DNA from: JAPUDS01 sp050258575 | GTDB taxonomy: Bacteria > Patescibacteriota > Saccharimonadia > Saccharimonadales > Saccharimonadaceae | Direction of reading: 5' to 3' | DNA: 35,336 nt | Assembly (NCBI GenBank): GCA_050258575.1 | Contig: JBLMYZ010000046.1 | Coordinates: forward strand, 1 to 35,336 | Shown here: piece after piece, positions 32,389-35,336 of the stretch | Layout of the letters: each line of letters starts with the position of its first letter | Numbering within the stretch: the first letter of the stretch is position 1 | Position numbers and translations under genes: made by a program | Notes under the pieces: generated by a model | Seen by the model: only the letters and a program-made list of their open reading frames with translations | Told to the model about the DNA's origin: nothing | Database searches by the model: none

Positions 32389-32406
32389 CCACGTGCTGGC
32401 ACGTGG
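32389..32406. repeat. Variant hairpin inside the IR-A arm
   Basis: CCACGTG/CACGTGG with a 4-nt loop, occupying the same slot as CGCCG/CGGCG (30779-30792) in the left arm. The flanks match while the stems differ but both stay paired. Confidence 0.8.
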
Positions 32407-32512
32407 GCAATTTCAAATCTCCCCCCAGAAAAACCCTTGGTTTGCGCTCCGCGCAACCAAAGAAAAAATCGCCCAAGAGGGCGACAATTTCCAATTTGTT
32501 CCGAGTTTGGAG
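32407..32512. repeat. IR-A right, 106-bp inverted repeat
   Basis: A perfect inverted copy of 30672-30777; ends 8 nt before IR-B left. Confidence 0.95.
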
Positions 32513-32520
32513 CGATTTTA

Positions 32521-32684
32521 CGATTTCGCTAGAACCTATTTTAACACAAATTCCTAAAGCTCAACCCCGACGCCTGCGGGCGTGTAACGCCCGCTCGCCC
32601 CACCAGAAAAACCCTTTGCCTTATTTTTGAGATTTCCCCCCGCCGAATTTCTTTTTTGAAACTGAAAAGGGTGTTTTCTGGTGG
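32521..32684. repeat. IR-B left, 164-bp inverted repeat
   Basis: Matches 34929-35092 in inverted orientation with one mismatch. It contains hairpin GCGGGCG/CGCCCGC and internal arms CCACCAGAAAA/TTTTCTGGTGG. It shares the motif CAGAAAAACCCTT with IR-A. Confidence 0.95.
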
Positions 32685-32707
32685 GCGCGTTCACGCTGTT
32701 AGCGTGG

Positions 32708-32713
32708 TATAAT
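32708..32713 (+). promoter_or_regulatory. -10 box of the cassette operon
   Basis: TATAAT, 7 nt before the ATG at 32721, just inside IR-B left. Confidence 0.6.
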
Positions 32714-32720
32714 AACAGAT

Positions 32721-33242
32721 ATGGATTTTGATATGATTACCGATCAACATAGCCAAGGTGGCGGTTACATTTCTCTCAGAAACTTTGACCTTCAAAACGT
32801 GCCCGAAAAGATTAGTGTTGATGGCTATGAGCTACTCAAAAAAGGTGAGTTCCATGCATCAATCATGGCACTCAAAAATCTTGCCCCTATGCTAAATGCA
32901 GAGAACCCAGAGCAAGCGAGCGAACAATTAAAACAAGACTTCCTTGAGTTTATAAAAACTCATGACGTCGCAGATTTTCGCTTAACTGGCGAGTATCGAC
33001 TAGTAAAGCGTGATGAGCGTGTTACGGTTGTTGCGATGGTGGAATTAAAAAACATCAACGAACTATTTGATTATTTGCGTTCGAAACACGGCGTTGATTT
33101 TCCGACCCAACCCACATATATCACGATGTACACACTACAGCCCGAGGTGGGTATTGGCATATTATCACAAGATGAATTAACGGATAGCAGCTCAGTAGTA
33201 GACATCCCTGCGCTCGCAAATGTGGAAATAGAGCATGCCTAA
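32721..33242 (+). CDS. Hypothetical protein, first cassette gene
   Basis: 173 aa, soluble, family not firmly recognised. FHASIMALK near residue 44 and TYITMYTLQPEVGIGI near 129 vaguely recall the paired H-x-[ST] strands of 2H phosphoesterases (LigT-like), but the second His is missing, so this is only a suggestion. It overlaps the HAD gene by 8 nt and heads the cassette operon. Confidence 0.6.
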   Translation: MDFDMITDQHSQGGGYISLRNFDLQNVPEKISVDGYELLKKGEFHASIMALKNLAPMLNAENPEQASEQLKQDFLEFIKTHDVADFRLTGEYRLVKRDERVTVVAMVELKNINELFDYLRSKHGVDFPTQPTYITMYTLQPEVGIGILSQDELTDSSSVVDIPALANVEIEHA

Positions 33243-33840
33243 AATTGACACTGTTTTCTTTGACTGGGGTGGTGTGGTCGCAAATGACCCTGGTGATGAT
33301 TTCTTGGGGCAGTTACTCAAAAACGTTGGCGCAACTGATGAACAAGTTGCTGCAATTTTCGAGACCTACATGAAACGCTTTATGCGGGGGCAAATCACCG
33401 AACAAGAATATTGGCTGGAAATCAAAAACAATTTTAGACTATCTATACCCGATAGCATCTCGGATGAGTTTATGAAATGGAACGGACTTACAGCCAACCA
33501 AGACATTCTTAACCTTGTAAGTGAGCTCCGGCAGCATGGGCTGAAAGTTGCAATTCTATCAAATGTGATTGAGCCAACTTATAATGTTTTGAGGAAGGCC
33601 GGCTATTATGACTTATTCGACGAAACCATAGCTTCATGCAAAGTGGGCTTTGCAAAACCCGAACGAGAGATTTACCAAATAAGCCTCGACAAACTCGGTA
33701 CAACAGCTGATAAGTCGTTATTTATTGACGATAAGCAGAGTAATCTTGACCCTGCATCGCAGATGGGCTTTGGCGTTATTCTCGCCGAAAATCCAGAGCA
33801 AATTATACGTGATGTAAGAAAGGGATTGACTCGTGCGTAG
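33235..33840 (+). CDS. HAD-superfamily hydrolase (HAD-IA/YihX-like)
   Basis: 201 aa, a phosphoesterase. Motif I is FFDWGGVV (nucleophile Asp10; the second Asp is Gly, as in the DxGGV subgroup), followed by an alpha-helical cap, motif II ILSNV, motif III Lys in KVGFAKPEREIY and motif IV FIDDKQSN. The substrate is probably a small phosphorylated metabolite such as a nucleotide or sugar phosphate (inference). It overlaps its neighbours on both sides by 8 nt. Confidence 0.9.
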   Translation: MPKIDTVFFDWGGVVANDPGDDFLGQLLKNVGATDEQVAAIFETYMKRFMRGQITEQEYWLEIKNNFRLSIPDSISDEFMKWNGLTANQDILNLVSELRQHGLKVAILSNVIEPTYNVLRKAGYYDLFDETIASCKVGFAKPEREIYQISLDKLGTTADKSLFIDDKQSNLDPASQMGFGVILAENPEQIIRDVRKGLTRA

Positions 33841-34222
33841 ACAATTTCGAGTCTCAACAAAAGCAGCTCTCTTCGACACTAGTCGTTTAAGAGTCCTCGT
33901 TATTCATATGGATCAAAATAATGACTGGGGACTTCCCGGAGGTCATGTTGAGGAGGATGAAACACCTGATGAGGCTATGATTCGTGAGTTATACGAGGAA
34001 TGCGGTGTAAGCTCTCCGGATTTACAGCATGCCGATTTCTTTATGCATAGCGAGGGCAAGTTGATTCTTTCTTACGTAGGGACAACTATGGACGAAGTGC
34101 TGAAGTCTCCTCAGAATAATCTTGAGGGCATACCGAAGTGGTTGACTAAAGATGGTTTTCTAAAAATAAACATCGAACCAGCGTATAGAGAGCTTGTGTT
34201 AAAAAATTGGATGTCATCGTGA
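33833..34222 (+). CDS. Nudix hydrolase
   Basis: 129 aa, GTG start overlapping the HAD gene by 8 nt. The Nudix box is complete: G-H-V-E-E-D-E-T-P followed by REL-YEECGV (about residues 38-60), preceded by WGLPGG. It cleaves nucleoside diphosphates linked to another group; the substrate cannot be read from sequence. The stop overlaps the next GTG start. Confidence 0.92.
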   Translation: MRRQFRVSTKAALFDTSRLRVLVIHMDQNNDWGLPGGHVEEDETPDEAMIRELYEECGVSSPDLQHADFFMHSEGKLILSYVGTTMDEVLKSPQNNLEGIPKWLTKDGFLKINIEPAYRELVLKNWMSS

Positions 34223-34866
34223 CAGATTTTGAGAATGCACAGATAATCTGGGATTATATGCGTTTTGAGCAGCCGCTTAAAAAAGCCGATGTCATTATTG
34301 GTCTTGGAAGTACGGATGTTCGCACCGCCGAGTGGTGTGCAAAGTTATATCACGACGGTTACGCGCCTATTATTTTGTTTACGGGCGCGAGAGGTCGTAT
34401 GACGCGCGAAGCATTTACTGAGAATGAAGCTGAAGTATATGCAAAGCGTGCGCTTACGCTAGGTGTACCAGAAGAAGCTATTTTCAAAGAAACCAACGCA
34501 ACAAACACCGGCGAAAATATTGTATATGCCCACCAACTTCTACGCGAAAAAGGCGTCAAGGCAAAAACTCTCATAGTTGTTACGAAACCGTATATGCTAC
34601 GCAGAGCCTATGCGACTTTTATGAAGCAGTGGCCTGAAGATATAAAACCAGATATCAAATGTTCCGCTATCGATGTTTCGTTTGACGAATATTGTAAAGA
34701 CGAGATGTATCCGTTTGATTACGTAACAAATGTTATGGTCGGTGATTTACAACGGATACGGGAATACCCAAAACTTGGCTTTCAGATCGAACAAGAAGTA
34801 CCCAATAAGGTCATTGAGGCATATGATGCGCTCGTCAAGCGAGGGTATACGAAGCATTTGCTATAA
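34219..34866 (+). CDS. YdcF/ElyC-like DUF218 protein
   Basis: 215 aa with the DUF218 fold: ADVIIGLGSTD, IILFTGARGRMTREAFTENEAEVY, TNTGENIVYAHQLL and LIVVTKPYMLRRA. There is no signal or membrane anchor, unlike ElyC/SanA, so it resembles the soluble YdcF branch, reported to bind S-adenosylmethionine. GTG at 34219 overlaps the Nudix stop as GTGA; an in-frame TTG at 34207 is less likely. Confidence 0.88.
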   Translation: MTDFENAQIIWDYMRFEQPLKKADVIIGLGSTDVRTAEWCAKLYHDGYAPIILFTGARGRMTREAFTENEAEVYAKRALTLGVPEEAIFKETNATNTGENIVYAHQLLREKGVKAKTLIVVTKPYMLRRAYATFMKQWPEDIKPDIKCSAIDVSFDEYCKDEMYPFDYVTNVMVGDLQRIREYPKLGFQIEQEVPNKVIEAYDALVKRGYTKHLL

Positions 34867-34928
34867 CGAAGTTGTCGGCTTTGCCGACCTGCGAAGCCTC
34901 GACGCCTCTACCATTCGTGGTAGTCGAA

Positions 34929-35092
34929 CCACCAGAAAACACCCTTTTCAGTTTCAAAAAAGAAATTCGGCGGGGGGAAATCTCAAAAATAAGGCAAAGG
35001 GTTTTTCTGGTGGGGCGAGCGGGCGTTACACGCCCGCAGGCGTCGGGGCTGAGCTTTAGGAATTTGTGTTAAAATAGGTTCTAGCGAAATCG
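34929..35092. repeat. IR-B right, 164-bp inverted repeat
   Basis: Inverted copy of 32521-32684 with a single transition (G against A). The cassette stop at 34866 lies 62 nt inside it. Confidence 0.95.
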
Positions 35093-35118
35093 CGTACAGG
35101 ATACCCCCAAGTAGGACA

Positions 35119-35336
35119 CTAACCCTGTATTGTTAATTGCTCTAAGTATACTTCATTCGCTGTTCTGTAGCCCAAGACTTGTCTTGGGCGTTCGTTTAGG
35201 TACGTCAGTACCTGAACGATCTTTTCATTTGTAACTGTGCTAAGATCTGTTCTCTTTGGAATGAAATGACGGATCCATTTGTTCGTGTTTTCGACTAGCC
35301 CTTTCTCCCAGCTATGGTACGGGTGGGTAAAGTAAA
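35119..35336 (-). CDS. IS30-family transposase, C-terminal part
   Basis: About 71 codons run off the window edge. The translation contains PYHSWEKGLVENTNKWIR (with the Glu of the DDE triad), RHFIPKRTDL and LNERPRQVLGYRTANEVY, the hallmark C-terminus of IS30 transposases. The stop TAG is at 35119-35121. The IS terminal repeat is probably within 35093-35118, between IR-B and the stop, but I cannot define it from one end. Confidence 0.9.
   Translation of the reverse strand, partial: YFTHPYHSWEKGLVENTNKWIRHFIPKRTDLSTVTNEKIVQVLTYLNERPRQVLGYRTANEVYLEQLTIQG

Larger units (their letters stand above)
30672..32512. mobile_element. IR-A-bounded serine recombinase element at tRNA-Lys
   Basis: One recombinase gene, a large cruciform-forming region upstream of it, and 106-bp terminal inverted repeats. 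The left end abuts the tRNA-Lys acceptor. No direct repeat of the tRNA 3' end was found on the right side in this window, so it does not look like a simple integrase/att insertion. Confidence 0.7.
32521..35092. mobile_element. IR-B-bounded four-gene cassette without recombinase
   Basis: Four co-directional overlapping genes between 164-bp inverted repeats. Base composition is visibly AT-richer than the core genes. It lies directly beside the serine recombinase element and has no recombination gene of its own. Confidence 0.7.

Noticed and set aside
32403..32630. A 75-codon frame across IR-A right and IR-B left
   Set aside because: It is made of repeat sequence reading out recombinase-tail-like residues; probably non-coding repeat DNA.
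34730..35059. A 109-codon frame from the DUF218 gene into IR-B right
   Set aside because: Its first third is an alternative frame of the DUF218 gene and the rest is repeat DNA.
30672..35092. CRISPR or integron interpretation of the repeats
   Set aside because: There are only two pairs of long inverted repeats, no short regularly spaced direct repeats, no cas genes, and no tyrosine integron integrase or attC series.

Overview
The window looks like a compact Patescibacteria (Candidate Phyla Radiation) chromosome, most likely a Candidatus Saccharibacteria (TM7) relative. This rests on gene content and style: about 50% GC by eye, dense packing with many 4-nt ATGA overlaps, a membrane-anchored Clp-type ATPase, a complete type IV pilus locus beside DNA-uptake and recombination genes, a short TsaB and a ComEC without a nuclease domain. 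TGA is used as a stop (the 124-aa gene, pilM, the Nudix gene), so the UGA-to-Gly code of Gracilibacteria/Absconditabacteria does not apply. No 16S rRNA is present, so the phylum call is inference.

Layout. 1-5.7 kb: tRNA-Gly(UCC), a two-gene Clp/membrane operon, an OpgC-like membrane acyltransferase, two tRNA-Pro genes with a tRNA-Pro remnant between them, and two small unknown genes. 5.7-9.7 kb: RNase Y, a sortase-fold membrane protein lacking the expected catalytic His, and tsaE-tsaB. 9.7-18.5 kb: the pilus locus pilB-pilC, major pilin, two minor pilins, a PilX-like protein, pilM-pilN-pilO and a small PilP-position protein. 18.5-22 kb: a PRC-barrel protein converging on recA-recX, a pilin-like orphan and a PH-domain protein. 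22-25.9 kb: ruvB, an unknown gene, a frameshifted deoxyribosyltransferase-like gene, ruvA, a RAYT (REP-associated tyrosine transposase) unit with exact inverted palindromes, and ruvC. 26-30.3 kb: a surface protein with Cys-rich repeats, a YebC-family regulator, comEC and a small membrane protein.

30.3-35.3 kb is an accessory island at tRNA-Lys. It holds tRNA-Lys fragments, a large serine recombinase between perfect 106-bp inverted repeats, and a four-gene AT-richer cassette (unknown, HAD, Nudix, DUF218) between 164-bp inverted repeats with one mismatch and no recombinase of its own. The 3' end of an IS30-family transposase follows at the window edge.

The core genes fit a natural-transformation and recombination theme: pilus, ComEC, RecA/RecX and RuvABC. 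A window-wide regulatory feature is that fifteen genes have a TATACT/TATAAT-like -10 box only 6-9 nt before the start codon, predicting leaderless or nearly leaderless mRNAs, whereas most genes inside operons use Shine-Dalgarno sequences. Several starts were reassigned on this basis.
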